Positions 48,130 through 56,072 of a stretch of DNA of 64,000 bases are shown here, piece after piece. Origin of the DNA: Thermoplasmatota archaeon (GTDB taxonomy: Archaea > Thermoplasmatota > Thermoplasmata > UBA10834); NCBI GenBank assembly GCA_018818785.1, contig JAHIRF010000012.1, forward strand, positions 38,259-102,258, read 5' to 3'. The notes beneath the pieces were generated by a model, which made no database searches, was not told the DNA's origin, and saw only the letters and a program-made list of their open reading frames with translations. Position numbers and translations under genes: made by a program. How positions within the stretch are numbered: position 1 is the stretch's first letter; each line of letters starts with the position of its first letter.

Positions 48130-50055
48130 CTAAATCACTAGCTGATATCCAAGAGTCTTTGTTTTGATTTTGCATATCACAGATTCACAGAAGCTGTCTG
48201 TCGATAACTGATTATATGTCTCATTGTCTAGGGTCCGGACAGAGATACAGGATTCATTCTCCTCTTGGGATCCAATGATTACCATGTACGGGATTCTTTC
48301 TTTGTGGGCCATTCTTATCTTCTTTGAGATGCTGTTCTGCGAATCATCAATCTCGGTGACGAGGCCGAGATTCCTCAGTTTGTCTGCAACCGTCCGAGCA
48401 TATCCAAGTTGTGAATCCGTCACTGGAAGGACTCTGATCTGAATAGGGCAGAGCCAGAGTGGGAATTTTCCACCATAGTGCTCTATGAGAATTCCAAGAA
48501 ATCGCTCGATGCTTCCGAAAACGACTCTATGTATCATGACCGGTCTTCGACTTCCACCATCACTGCTCAGGTACTCGAGATTGAATCTCTCGGGCATTGA
48601 GAAATCCAATTGGATTGTACCGCACTGCCAGTATCTACCGAGACAATCTCTTATATGGAAATCGATTTTCGGGCCATAGAATGCGCCTTCCTTCTCTTTA
48701 ATCCTGAATGCCATATTCCGTTTCCGGAGGACCTCCATGAGAATAGATGTGGACCTCTCCCATGTCTCTACATTGCCAATGAATTGCTCAGGTCTCGTAC
48801 TCACATCCACAACATATGAGAAGCCAAACACTCTATACGTGTTGTCAATCAATCGAATAACCTTGTCCAGTTCATCTGCAATCTGAGATTCCATTAGAAA
48901 TATGTGTGCATCATCCTGTCTGAATGCTCTTACTCTGAACAGGCCTGATATGACTCCTGATAATTCATGTCTATGGACCAGTCCAATCTCCGAATAACGT
49001 AATGGCAGATCCCTGTATGAGTGAATGATATTCTGATAGACAAGAATGGCTCCAGGACAGTTCATTGGTTTAATGGCATATTCCCGTTCATCCAGGGCAG
49101 TTATCAACATATTTTCAGCATATTTGTGCCAGTGACCTGATTGAAGCCAGAGATCCTTGGTCAGCAGTATCGGCGTGCTAATCTCCTGATATCCTTCATT
49201 TCTATGCGTATCTCGCCAGAATTCCACGAGTCGATTGACTATTGTCATGCCATTAGGTAACAAGAACGGCATACCTGGATTATCTTCTTCGAGCATGAAT
49301 AAGCGAAGGTCCTTGCCAATTCTCCTGTGGTCTCTCTTCTCCAATTCCTTGCATTCCTTCTGATGGAGCACGAGGTCTTTCCTTGAAGGAAAAGCTACTC
49401 CAGATATTCTCTGCAACTGGACATTTCTGCGGTCTCCTCTCCAATGGACTGCCGATACGCTCTTAAGTTCGAAGGCATCACTATCGATTTCTCGGAGGTT
49501 CAACAGATGAGGGCCATGGCAGAGGTCTGCGAAATCGCCAAGGTGCCACACGACATGATCCTCAGAATTCTCATCCAATCCTTCTATTATGGTCTTCTTG
49601 AATGCGTTTTCTCGAAACATGTAGAGGAGGTCAGTCTTGGATAGTCTTTCAATCTGAGGGGTTTGTGCGTCTTTGAGGATTTCAATCATGATCTTCTGCA
49701 GTTGTGACATTGTCTCTTCAGTTATCGGATTCGTTTTGAAGTCATAACTGAATTCGTTCTGACCAGAGGAGAGCGATGCCATTGTCGCATCGGGAATGAT
49801 TCTAGACACTGCTCTTGCCAGAACATGAGCGAGCGAATCACATACCAGGGTCATCCCTTCTGGGTCTGTGATTTTCAAGGTGGTAATCTCAGAAGAATCG
49901 GTTATCTCGTCCCTCAACGAGAGCACTCGGGAAGAAATCTTAACTCCCAAGATTCCTTTAAGGTCCCCACCATATCGCTTCCTGAGAATCTCAAGAATGG
50001 TCATTCCCGGCTTGCAGTCTCCTAAATCCTCTTCATCGACTGAAATCCTCACCAT
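48130..50055 (-). CDS. Threonyl-tRNA synthetase homologue, bacterial type, altered editing site
   Basis: The 641-residue protein has TGS, N2 editing, class II catalytic and anticodon-binding domains in bacterial order. Zinc ligands are kept: Cys in MNCPG, His in DDAHIF and His in VMIHRV. Two conserved positions differ. The editing motif HxxxH (H73/H77 in E. coli) reads HVLAR, and the normally invariant MNCPGH reads MNCPGA. Editing residues D, C and H of DLCHGPH remain. ATG 50055 follows GGGTGA. In known clusters an extra ThrRS gives self-resistance (borrelidin, obafluorin). Here resistance, or supply of Thr-AMP or Thr-tRNA to the pathway, are the two readings. Whether the genome has another thrS is not visible. 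Confidence 0.88.
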   Translation of the reverse strand: MVRISVDEEDLGDCKPGMTILEILRKRYGGDLKGILGVKISSRVLSLRDEITDSSEITTLKITDPEGMTLVCDSLAHVLARAVSRIIPDATMASLSSGQNEFSYDFKTNPITEETMSQLQKIMIEILKDAQTPQIERLSKTDLLYMFRENAFKKTIIEGLDENSEDHVVWHLGDFADLCHGPHLLNLREIDSDAFELKSVSAVHWRGDRRNVQLQRISGVAFPSRKDLVLHQKECKELEKRDHRRIGKDLRLFMLEEDNPGMPFLLPNGMTIVNRLVEFWRDTHRNEGYQEISTPILLTKDLWLQSGHWHKYAENMLITALDEREYAIKPMNCPGAILVYQNIIHSYRDLPLRYSEIGLVHRHELSGVISGLFRVRAFRQDDAHIFLMESQIADELDKVIRLIDNTYRVFGFSYVVDVSTRPEQFIGNVETWERSTSILMEVLRKRNMAFRIKEKEGAFYGPKIDFHIRDCLGRYWQCGTIQLDFSMPERFNLEYLSSDGGSRRPVMIHRVVFGSIERFLGILIEHYGGKFPLWLCPIQIRVLPVTDSQLGYARTVADKLRNLGLVTEIDDSQNSISKKIRMAHKERIPYMVIIGSQEENESCISVRTLDNETYNQLSTDSFCESVICKIKTKTLGYQLVI

Positions 50056-50610
50056 TATTCACCCTTTCGTTACCTCTAGTATTAAGTCACCCACGACTTT
50101 GGAATCGCATGATCTAGATAGGACGACGTATTACTAGTGTCGTCCCCTTCCCAAAATCCTTAACAAGTATATCTCACTTCTTATGGAGGATTCTGACCTG
50201 ATGATTACTCTCATCCCATATCTCTGTTGATATCTTATGATGACAGAATCCTATTGACCCTACCTCTTCAAATCGAGGACTAGGATCTTGAGATGTAGAT
50301 AGCATAGGCGTTCGCCAGCAGACGATATGATCAACATCGATGATTGAGATGGATTTAGTGACATTTTTCCAAACCGTGCAAATCCGAGCCATATCATGTA
50401 TCCATCCGAGATTATATAATGTGCATGAGAACTGAACCTCCATTCGGTTGATTGTGTGGTCCTTATTGTCAAATGCAGTATCTGTCAGCTTGCGCTATCA
50501 TATGAATCAAGACGACACAGATATCTATCATTGCCGTTGCAGCCATTAGGGGCTGCAGAACCCTTATATGATGCACAGTAATGATTGCCAACTATGAGTC
50601 CTCTAAGGTC
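50056..50610. other. Long leader/intergenic region upstream of the ThrRS gene
   Basis: The region has 555 bp. A palindromic TATA-like ATTATATAAT at about 50411-50420 could start leftward transcription near 50388. That would give a leader of about 330 nt before the ThrRS start, long for an archaeon. A minus-strand frame 50174-50443 (89 residues from ATG, open about 17 codons further up) lies inside; I do not recognise it. An AGGGGCTGCAGAACCCTT hairpin is at about 50548. Confidence 0.4.
50174..50443 (-). CDS. Possible small hypothetical protein
   Basis: An 89-residue frame (MEVQFSCTLYNLGWIHDMAR...) in the same direction as the flanking MFS and ThrRS genes. The reading remains open upstream to a TAG without another start, so it could be a 5'-truncated gene. 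Cys- and Trp-containing, no recognised motif, no ribosome site before its ATG. A TATA-like box lies inside it, which argues against it. Confidence 0.25.
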   Translation of the reverse strand: MEVQFSCTLYNLGWIHDMARICTVWKNVTKSISIIDVDHIVCWRTPMLSTSQDPSPRFEEVGSIGFCHHKISTEIWDESNHQVRILHKK

Positions 50611-51885
50611 TCAAAGAGTGCGTTCGGGAGAGATACTGCGAGTGTGCGTCTCTGGAACAAAGAGGAAGACTATTAGCGTTGCAGCTGCAATGGCGATGCA
50701 ACATGTCAAGAGAGGAATTTCTGGTCCCACTCCAACGAATAGCAATCCCAGAGCAGAGAATCCAAAGACTGTTCCGATACCTTTGACCATGAGATAAGTG
50801 CCCATCATACTCCCCATCTTTCCATTCTCGATGAGGTCAGCAAAGGTCGCCCCTATCGATGGATTCGACATGGCCGTCCCCAATTCCGCAATGATGACGA
50901 AGATGCACACAGACCAGAAATCAAATGCAATTATGTTGAGACCAACTCCGACAGACATAGCTAACCCTCCTGCCAGAATAAGCCCTCTTCTGCCATACCG
51001 ATCCGAACATGTCCCGAATGGAATTATGGCAATAGCACTCACTATAGCACCAATAGTCAGTAGCACTCCAACCTCGGTTTCATTCATATGAATCCTTGAG
51101 TACCAGAACAATATCAGCCCAAGATCCCAAAGTGCGGTGACGATTCCCATTATGAATCCTCTGAAAGTCAATGCTACTACAATTCGATTACACCTGATTC
51201 CTTCCCTCCATTTCTTCATGGAAAATCTTGCTGGCTTACTTCTTGCTACATGTTCAGCATGTGAATCATCAATTGTCAATACTAGTACTGCACAACATAC
51301 TGAGATTGCGGCAGTGACATAGAATGGTGAGTAGATGCCTAGATTCGCTGCTAGGAGTCCACCAATCCCAGGTCCTCCAAGGGCGCCGATAGACTCAGCG
51401 GTCCCGAGAGCTCCGAGCACAACGGCCTTATTCTCCTTTGGCGCAAGATTCACTGTGAGGGCAAAAACGGTTGGGCTCACCAGGCTGGCGCCAAATCCCT
51501 CAAGGGTTCTCAGAATTCCGAATTCTAGGGAATTCTGGGCATGTATCATCAAATAGGTTGTAACTCCAAATATCAGTACTCCTGAAGATATGCAGAACTT
51601 GCATCCAATCCTGTCAGATACGAGCCCCGCAGGCAATAATCCAATGATATAGGCCAGTGAATATAATGAATACGCAAATCCAAGGGTCGCCTCATCCATG
51701 TTGAGATTGTTCGTGGCAAACTTCGGCATTATCGGGGCAAGAATACCAAAACCAAGATTCACCACGATAATTGAAGCGAGCAGAATATTCAGATTCCTTG
51801 ACTTCCTGAATGTTCTCTTGAGCTCATTGAGTGTCGTCAGCAGTTTCTGAGCCTTCACAGGATGGATTCCCCTCGGCCATTTCAC
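50611..51885 (-). CDS. MFS transporter (drug-efflux type)
   Basis: The protein has 424 residues and about 12 transmembrane helices in two sets of six. Signature loops are GLVSDRIGCKF between helices 2 and 3 and FGTCSDRYGRRGLILAG in the second half. The motif-C-like LGGPGIGGLLAANLG lies in helix 5, typical of antiporters of the DHA1 group. It probably exports the cluster's product or a toxic intermediate. It is the first gene of the leftward unit and is divergent from the PqqD-like gene across a 166-bp gap with a perfect palindrome. Confidence 0.88.
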   Translation of the reverse strand: MKWPRGIHPVKAQKLLTTLNELKRTFRKSRNLNILLASIIVVNLGFGILAPIMPKFATNNLNMDEATLGFAYSLYSLAYIIGLLPAGLVSDRIGCKFCISSGVLIFGVTTYLMIHAQNSLEFGILRTLEGFGASLVSPTVFALTVNLAPKENKAVVLGALGTAESIGALGGPGIGGLLAANLGIYSPFYVTAAISVCCAVLVLTIDDSHAEHVARSKPARFSMKKWREGIRCNRIVVALTFRGFIMGIVTALWDLGLILFWYSRIHMNETEVGVLLTIGAIVSAIAIIPFGTCSDRYGRRGLILAGGLAMSVGVGLNIIAFDFWSVCIFVIIAELGTAMSNPSIGATFADLIENGKMGSMMGTYLMVKGIGTVFGFSALGLLFVGVGPEIPLLTCCIAIAAATLIVFLFVPETHTRSISPERTL

Positions 51886-51969
51886 CAGTGACTCAGCGCG
51901 TATTCATTGTGATGATATTAAATACTTCTTGAGCTAGGTGTTTGGGTTAGATTACTACAATCCCTCCAA

Positions 51970-51981
51970 TTACCATGGTAA
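51970..51981. promoter_or_regulatory. Perfect 12-bp palindrome in the divergent cluster promoter region
   Basis: TTACCATGGTAA sits midway between the divergent MFS and PqqD-like genes, with A/T-rich boxes on both sides (TGATATTAAATAC near 51912). It is a candidate operator controlling both arms of the cluster. No regulator gene is evident within the cluster. Confidence 0.4.
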
Positions 51982-52051
51982 GAGATAACGGGATCATGAT
52001 GTCTGTTCGATGTGGGATCTGTAATATTCCCATGAGGTCTGAATCGAAAGA

Positions 52052-52375
52052 ATGATGATGCTATGTACATTTATGCATAACATGACAGTAATGAGAGAAT
52101 GTCAATTGGAGACATGTTGGAGGATAAGGGATGGTCTCGAACTTCGAGAATCCCCCTCGGGGGGAATTTTGTATGATTGTGAATCAAGAACATTGATGTG
52201 CCTGAATGAGACTGCTTTGAGAATCCTCAGCTTGTTCGATGGAAGGCGTACGATTGAAGAGATTATCGTAGTCATCACGGCAGAATATCCACAAGAGTCT
52301 GAAGAACTGCTCAGGGAATCTATACTTGAATTCATCCAAGAATCAATAGGTACCAATATCATTGTATGTGACTGA
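52052..52375 (+). CDS. PqqD-like RiPP recognition element protein
   Basis: The protein has up to 107 residues. The body reads LELRESPSGGILYDCESRTLMCLNETALRILSLFDGRRTIEEI. This is the PqqD pattern: three strands, then NETAxxILxLxDGxRTxxEI, then two helices. PqqD domains bind the leader of a ribosomally made peptide and hand it to a radical SAM SPASM enzyme; such an enzyme is encoded at 58.8 kb. The start is uncertain: 52052, 52082 and 52091 are all in frame and none has a strong ribosome site. It opens the rightward unit. Confidence 0.78.
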   Translation: MMMLCTFMHNMTVMRECQLETCWRIRDGLELRESPSGGILYDCESRTLMCLNETALRILSLFDGRRTIEEIIVVITAEYPQESEELLRESILEFIQESIGTNIIVCD

Positions 52376-52496
52376 ATGTTGTGATCAGACTATTAGTTCG
52401 ACAAGATAGGACCATCCGACAAGTATTTCTTGCTAGAGGGTATCGTCTTTCTCAATCACCTCTCGGGTAGGAGATGATTCAGAGTGTGGTGCGCCT

Positions 52497-53225
52497 ATGA
52501 TTGAGAATCCTTCTGAGTCGGATTCGCGTTCCCTGATTGAAGATGCTCGCCGTGTATCGAGACGTTATGCAGAGAAACTCGTCCAGGATCCTGATGCTAA
52601 ATGCGTTCTATTGAGGGGTGGGCTGGTAAGAAATGAATTTCTGAAGGGGTCTGATATTGACATTGTAGTACTCACCGAAAGAGAAGATCCTAAGCAGCCG
52701 GGAGTTATAGTAGAGGAAAGTTTCGAAATTGATTGCAGATTCTATGCGATATCAAGGGTTCGGAAACTGATTGGGAATCAAGACTTGCTCATGTTGGAAC
52801 ACATAGGCAATTCAGAATTCCTAGCTGGAGATATGAGCGTCTATGACAATCTCAAGAGGATGATTCAAACCATGTCATTTGAGAAACTGGCATATACATG
52901 GTTTCACGAAGGAATGCATGCATTGAATGAGGCGATTGACCAATGTGATATTGGAGACTTCCAAGCATCCCTTCTGCATCTTCGTGAAGCGATTAGGGAT
53001 TATGCGATTTGCATCTTGGCGAGAAATCGGACGGTTTGCATCAAGGATAAATATCTTGTCAAGAAGATGCGACAAGTTGAACCTCAATACCATGACTTAG
53101 CTAGATGTTATAGTGACATTCAGAGGCTTGCTATAGATGGGGAGGAAATGTCAAAGATGATATCTGATGTCCTTTCGATTACTGGCTCACTACGAATGTC
53201 CTTCGTTGACGACCAGGAGGGGTGA
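52497..53225 (+). CDS. Nucleotidyltransferase with HEPN-like C-terminal domain
   Basis: The protein has 242 residues. The N-terminal nucleotidyltransferase motif is LLRGGLVRNEFLKGSDIDIVVL, a GG...SDxD pattern with a third acidic residue in FEIDCRFY. The C-terminal ~110 residues are helical and HEPN-like (WFHEGMHALNEAIDQCDIGDFQASLLHLREAIRDYAI). Fused MNT-HEPN proteins occur as toxin-antitoxin systems and as antibiotic nucleotidyltransferases of the kanamycin type. The catalytic RxxxxH of toxin HEPN is not evident, so a tailoring or resistance transferase is favoured here. GGTG lies 6 nt before the ATG. Confidence 0.72.
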   Translation: MIENPSESDSRSLIEDARRVSRRYAEKLVQDPDAKCVLLRGGLVRNEFLKGSDIDIVVLTEREDPKQPGVIVEESFEIDCRFYAISRVRKLIGNQDLLMLEHIGNSEFLAGDMSVYDNLKRMIQTMSFEKLAYTWFHEGMHALNEAIDQCDIGDFQASLLHLREAIRDYAICILARNRTVCIKDKYLVKKMRQVEPQYHDLARCYSDIQRLAIDGEEMSKMISDVLSITGSLRMSFVDDQEG

Positions 53226-53255
53226 CCAGCGGATGCTAATGGCTTGGTGAGTACG

Positions 53256-53345
53256 ATGGAGCCTGAATCCCCACATTGTTGGAAGACATCTGGTCATCAG
53301 AGATATATTCATCTTAGATGTAATCGGATTACACTCAGTCATTGA
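53256..53345 (+). CDS. Possible 29-residue peptide, candidate RiPP precursor
   Basis: ATG 53256 is 5 nt after GGTGA. The peptide starts MEPESPHCWKTSGHQRYIHL and contains two Cys and one Trp. It lies in the rightward unit between the nucleotidyltransferase and the SucC-like gene. It is short for a leader plus core. There is no homology support; it is listed because the cluster encodes a PqqD domain but no obvious substrate peptide. Confidence 0.25.
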   Translation: MEPESPHCWKTSGHQRYIHLRCNRITLSH

Positions 53346-53459
53346 ATGAGAGTGTTGATACTGATTATTGGTGGAATATGGTGTGATTTGCTGAGGATTT
53401 GGGCAATACGTGATGCGGACAATGTGTGCAATATCTGAAACATCGGAGGTGATTCAGAG

Positions 53460-54563
53460 ATGAAACTATTCGAATGGGAGGCTAAGAATCTCCTCAGTCG
53501 CTATGGGATCTTGGTTCCAGAAGGTTATGTGGTGCAATCACCCGCTGATATTCATGCGATGCCGTGGCCTGTCGTGATCAAAGCACAGATACTCTCTGGC
53601 AGTAGGGGTGTAGCTGGGGGGATCATGATTGCAGATACGATTGATGAGGCCAGACACGCTGCATCGAATATCATAGGTATGAATCTGAATGGCTTGAGGG
53701 TTCGACGAGTCCTGGTGGAGCGAAAGCTTGATACGAATAGAAATCTCTTCTTAGCTGCTATTGCTGACAATTATACTAAGAAGGTCATTTTTCTCGCTTC
53801 TCCGAATGGTGGATCAAGAGTAGAGACGGATTCAATCGGAGAACTGGTTGCAGTTCCAATAGCCCCTTCTGTTGGATATGAGTCGGAGGTAGCTACTCAG
53901 ATCTCCAGCCATCTTGGTGTGTCTGGCTATGATTCAGCGAGTATTGCTGAGGTGTGCCAGGCCATGTATGCAATGATAGAGAATGAGAAATGCATTCTCA
54001 TTGAATTCAATCCTCTTTCCATTCTCTCAGATAATCGTCTTGCAGCAATAGACGCCAAGGTTGCCATTGATAACACATGTCTTCCATCTGATGTTATTGA
54101 TCACTGCGGTTCGGTCTATTTGGGTGGCATAGAGGCAACGACTAGAAGATTGGGAATAGAGTACATAGACTATTGTGGAGAGATTGGTGTTATCTCGAAT
54201 GGACACGGACTTCTCTCTCTGACTTGTGACATCATCCATGCATTGGGTGGTTCTGTCGGCCCTGTGTTCAACGTTGGAGAGCATTTTTCCGAACGAGTTC
54301 TCCGGGAATCGCTCATTCTCATGAATCGATTACACCCTAGGGTGACATTCCTGAATGTCTTTTCGGGATTCCGTGATTGTGTCGAGATTTCCGAAGATGT
54401 GTATCATGGAATTCTTGAGTTTCATTATGATTTTCCGATTGTCTGCAGAATCAAGGGTCTGAATGAACAGACATCTCACGAGATGTTCGCAGAACGCGGC
54501 ATAGATTCCTCGTTGAATCTGCACGAGGCTGCATCTATGGCGTTCAGGTATTCTAGGGATTGA
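53460..54563 (+). CDS. Diverged SucC-like ATP-grasp protein
   Basis: The protein has 367 residues, the same length as the chromosomal SucC at 26 kb and alignable throughout (MKLFEWEAKNLLSRYGI against MKLYEFKAKELMRKHGI). ATP-grasp features are kept: VVIKAQILSGSRGVAGG, LIEFNPLSIL (metal Glu and Asn), DAKVAID and SNGHGLLSL. The C-terminal phosphate-transfer loop is altered: LNVFSGFRDC replaces LNIFGGITKC. A very strong ribosome site (GGAGGTGATTC) precedes ATG 53460. It is translationally coupled to the SucD-like gene. It probably phosphorylates the partner's histidine, activating a carboxylate as acyl phosphate. Confidence 0.85.
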   Translation: MKLFEWEAKNLLSRYGILVPEGYVVQSPADIHAMPWPVVIKAQILSGSRGVAGGIMIADTIDEARHAASNIIGMNLNGLRVRRVLVERKLDTNRNLFLAAIADNYTKKVIFLASPNGGSRVETDSIGELVAVPIAPSVGYESEVATQISSHLGVSGYDSASIAEVCQAMYAMIENEKCILIEFNPLSILSDNRLAAIDAKVAIDNTCLPSDVIDHCGSVYLGGIEATTRRLGIEYIDYCGEIGVISNGHGLLSLTCDIIHALGGSVGPVFNVGEHFSERVLRESLILMNRLHPRVTFLNVFSGFRDCVEISEDVYHGILEFHYDFPIVCRIKGLNEQTSHEMFAERGIDSSLNLHEAASMAFRYSRD

Positions 54564-54568
54564 TTCAT

Positions 54569-55429
54569 ATGCATTCCGAATCTATCTGGAATAGTAGAGT
54601 GGTGATCATGTGTTCTATGATCGAATCGAATCTACTCATTGTCGATGAGCTAATCGATTTCGGAACGAATGTCATTGCTCTGATTTCTCCGGGGAGTTGT
54701 CAAGAGTGTTATCGAAACGTGCCAGTCCAGAGAACTCTAGCAACATCTCTCAGAAAGAATGACATCGATGTCCTATTGATACTCGATTTCGAGGGGGACA
54801 TTGTCAAGATCTTCCATGATACAGTTGGGTCACAATTGTCGATTGCCATAATTGCATGTCCTGTATCTGCTTTCGAAATGACGCGTATCCTCGATATAAT
54901 TGCAGAGTCGAATCTTGTTGTCCTGGGACCGGAGAGTTGCGGAATTATGGCTCCTTCGCGCTTTATGTTGGGGACTATTCCAGGATTGGCACTTCGTGAC
55001 GGAGAGATTGGTTTGGTATGTACCTCTGGCTCACTAACTTATGAATCGATGGCAACTATGACTGAAGATGGATTGGGGTTATCAATGATCATCTGCGTGG
55101 GGACTGGAGCTATTATCGGAACATCTATCTGCGGTGCTCTGTCGTGTCTTGAAGAGGACGAAGAGACCAAGAAGGTGGTGTTGATTGCTGAATACAATGA
55201 AATTGACACGGAATTCATGGTAGAATTTATTCACAGTCATGTCTCGAAACCTGTTGTGATATGTCGAGTAGGTGGTAGTCTTCCTCCACTGCCTGACAAG
55301 ATGGGCCATTCGTCAGTCATCTTGCGGAAATATCACTCGGCAACTAGGAGTATCATCCGACTTCGTGAGAATTCCTGCATCTCATTCGCCAATTCATTAA
55401 GCGAAATAGCTGTGCTTCTAGGTTCGTGA
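54569..55429 (+). CDS. Diverged SucD-like protein lacking the CoA-binding loop
   Basis: The protein has about 286 residues. The phospho-histidine region is kept (PPLPDKMGHSSVILRKY against APPGKRMGHAGAII), as are LVVLGPESCGIMAP and GLVCTSGSLTYESM. The N-terminal glycine-rich CoA loop of SucD (GITGYQGTYHS) is replaced by MCSMIESNLLIV, and the following GVTPGKAGQ by LISPGSCQE. CoA is therefore unlikely to be bound in the usual way. A TTG at 54560 overlaps the SucC-like stop; ATG 54569 is the first ATG. With its partner it may form an acyl phosphate or join the acyl group to an acceptor other than CoA. Confidence 0.82.
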   Translation: MHSESIWNSRVVIMCSMIESNLLIVDELIDFGTNVIALISPGSCQECYRNVPVQRTLATSLRKNDIDVLLILDFEGDIVKIFHDTVGSQLSIAIIACPVSAFEMTRILDIIAESNLVVLGPESCGIMAPSRFMLGTIPGLALRDGEIGLVCTSGSLTYESMATMTEDGLGLSMIICVGTGAIIGTSICGALSCLEEDEETKKVVLIAEYNEIDTEFMVEFIHSHVSKPVVICRVGGSLPPLPDKMGHSSVILRKYHSATRSIIRLRENSCISFANSLSEIAVLLGS

Positions 55430-56072
55430 GGTTATCTCGTGACAAAAGTAGCTCCTTCGTTGGAACATATGCATTTCCTCAACGACAAGGTGTCATGGAA
55501 CGATAGTCGAATCATCAAGATTTCCTGATGGGGAGATGGAAGAAGGGATATCTGACCGCATTTATTCTCCTTCCAATTGGGATATCAGAAGTCAGATGTA
55601 TGTGACGCAGTTCTTATGAACCTCAGACATTGCATTGACAGGAGTGAATCGCTAGAATGCTATTGAACAGAGCATTAGTTGCAGTATCATGATTGGTGGC
55701 ACGAACTGGGATTGGCACATCCTTGAAGAATCTCGGAGAGAAGTCTTTAACGCCCACTCCAGGCCAACCATATTGGATAATACCCAGGGAATTACTCTTG
55801 CAGAGGTCTGATTCCAGATACTTTATATCTATGATTGTATTTCATATCAGACAAAGCTTTGGGTGGTCGAGGGGTTTGATGTCAGGTGATTACTTGATAT
55901 CCTCAGGATTATATTGCCGGTGTCAGATAATATCTATATTGGCATTTCTGAGGGCAATTGCTGAGGGGCCTGTGTGCCAGGTTGTCGAATTGCGTGAACA
56001 TTCTGATTTCAGAGAAGGATTATAACACAATCATTACTACGCTATCAGAACCTGCAGGCGGAGGAGAAGCAT
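55430..56072. other. Intergenic region with a decayed gene
   Basis: 643 bp with no intact gene. It contains the nucleotidyltransferase-like remnant described separately and many stops in all frames elsewhere. A ribosome site (GGCGGAGGAG) at 56057 belongs to the epimerase gene. Confidence 0.5.
55693..56025 (+). pseudogene. Possible remnant of a sugar-phosphate nucleotidyltransferase
   Basis: A 110-codon frame from TTG, without a ribosome site. Near its start it reads LVARTGIGTSLKNLGEKSLTPTPGQP. This follows the spacing of the nucleotide-binding N-terminus of NTP:sugar-phosphate transferases (AAGxGTRLxxLxxxxPKxLxPxxGxP) but lacks the second Ala and Arg. The rest shows no family likeness. It lies directly before the NDP-sugar epimerase-like gene, where an intact transferase would make sense. 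Confidence 0.35.

Noticed and set aside
52497-53225. MNT-HEPN toxin-antitoxin fusion
   Set aside because: The HEPN part lacks a clear RxxxxH catalytic motif and no separate antitoxin is adjacent. A tailoring or resistance nucleotidyltransferase fits the context better.
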